Assembly: GCA_044869955.1 (NCBI GenBank)
Contig: JBIOYC010000260.1
Coordinates: 1-14,726, forward strand
DNA: 14,726 bases
Direction: 5' to 3'
Source of the DNA: CALMKX01 sp044869955
Lineage (GTDB): Bacteria > Acidobacteriota > Thermoanaerobaculia > Multivoradales > SZUA-115
Of the stretch, positions 14,392-14,726 are shown piece by piece (the stretch's first letter is position 1; the number at the start of each line of letters is the position of its first letter). Both the position numbers and the translations under genes were made by a program. Below the pieces are notes generated by a model that worked only from the letters and a program-made list of their open reading frames with translations, was not told the origin of the DNA and did no database searches.

Positions 14392-14726
14392 ATGTCCAAG
14401 CCATGGAGCCCTGGGCTGAGCACCAACCATATCGTTCGCGGAATCAGCGCCTTGGCCCGTCTCGGCCGCGCCACCTCCGGGGTCGCGCTGACCCTCGCCA
14501 CGGTGGCGTTCCCGCGTCTCGCCGCGGCCGCGCCGCCGACTGCTCCTGGCCCGACGACGGTCGCCTGCGCCTATGCGATCAACGACGACTGCTGGGTGAC
14601 GGGAGACTTCACGATCAGCGTGGCTCCGGCGACGGGTGGCGTGGCGCCTCTGGTCTACGAGATCTGCCGCAGCGTGGACTCGACGGGCGGCTTTGCCGGC
14701 TGCGACGCGAGCATCACGCTCAACGG
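14392..14726 (+). CDS. Exported protein of unknown function, 5' part (runs off the window)
   Basis: An open frame starts at ATG 14392 and stays open for 111 codons to the window edge, so the end is not seen. GAGGAGGGAG (14376-14385) is a good ribosome binding site. The N-terminus is basic (several Arg between residues 16 and 30), followed by a hydrophobic stretch and LAAAAPPTAPGP, which reads as a signal peptide with cleavage near residue 48. The mature part begins with Cys-containing sequence (VACAYAINDDCW), then FTISVAPATGGVAPLVYEIC and a CRSVDSTGG-FAGC segment. That pattern is suggestive of an Ig-like beta-sandwich domain in a large secreted or surface protein, but no family is recognised with confidence. 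It is divergent from the propeller-protein gene and may share regulation with it. Confidence 0.72.
   Translation, partial: MSKPWSPGLSTNHIVRGISALARLGRATSGVALTLATVAFPRLAAAAPPTAPGPTTVACAYAINDDCWVTGDFTISVAPATGGVAPLVYEICRSVDSTGGFAGCDASITLN

Noticed and set aside
14190..14501. 104-codon upstream extension of the - strand exported protein
   Set aside because: The extension would bury the signal peptide inside the protein and crosses the AT-richer promoter region and the divergent gene start. The ATG at 14189 has an excellent GGAGGT site.

Overview
The window carries the secE-nusG-rplKAJL-rpoBC cluster of a GC-rich bacterium (roughly two thirds G+C by eye), followed by two accessory genes for secreted proteins. 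RpoC has the large insertion in the trigger loop that is typical of Gram-negative-type RNA polymerases. SecE is the short single-helix form. The secreted proteins resemble repeat-rich extracellular proteins that I associate with Acidobacteriota (for example Thermoanaerobaculia). I suggest that phylum, but the assignment is an inference from memory and not proven here.

Layout, left to right on the + strand: the last 41 codons of EF-Tu (tuf), a complete tRNA-Trp with encoded CCA (181-257), secE and nusG (overlapping in TAATG), rplK (L11), rplA (L1, GTG start), rplJ (L10, only 12 bases after rplA) and rplL (L7/L12). A 302-base structured spacer follows, then rpoB and rpoC (TTG start). A strong intrinsic terminator closes the operon at 12047-12081. 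All + strand genes from secE to rpoC are co-directional with short gaps. The exception is the rplL-rpoB spacer, which holds several hairpins and a possible internal promoter. No rpmG lies between tuf and secE, and no rpsL-rpsG-fusA genes follow rpoC.

Beyond the terminator, a - strand gene (12099-14189) encodes a 696-residue exported protein. It has a signal peptide, seven repeats of about 57 residues (probably a seven-bladed beta-propeller) and two tandem copies of a 104-residue C-terminal domain. A 202-base divergent intergenic region separates it from a second exported-protein gene on the + strand (14392 onward), which runs off the window.

The operon supplies transcription (RpoB, RpoC, NusG), the ribosomal stalk and L1 region (L11, L1, L10, L12) and protein export (SecE). 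These are core growth functions that are often regulated together. The most notable sequence feature is inside RpoB: an insertion of about 60 residues in the N-terminal part carries eight cysteines arranged as two zinc ribbons. The first ribbon has the same cysteine spacing as the N-terminal zinc-binding domain of RpoC and 10 of 26 aligned residues identical to it. I saw no mobile elements, CRISPR arrays or defence genes.
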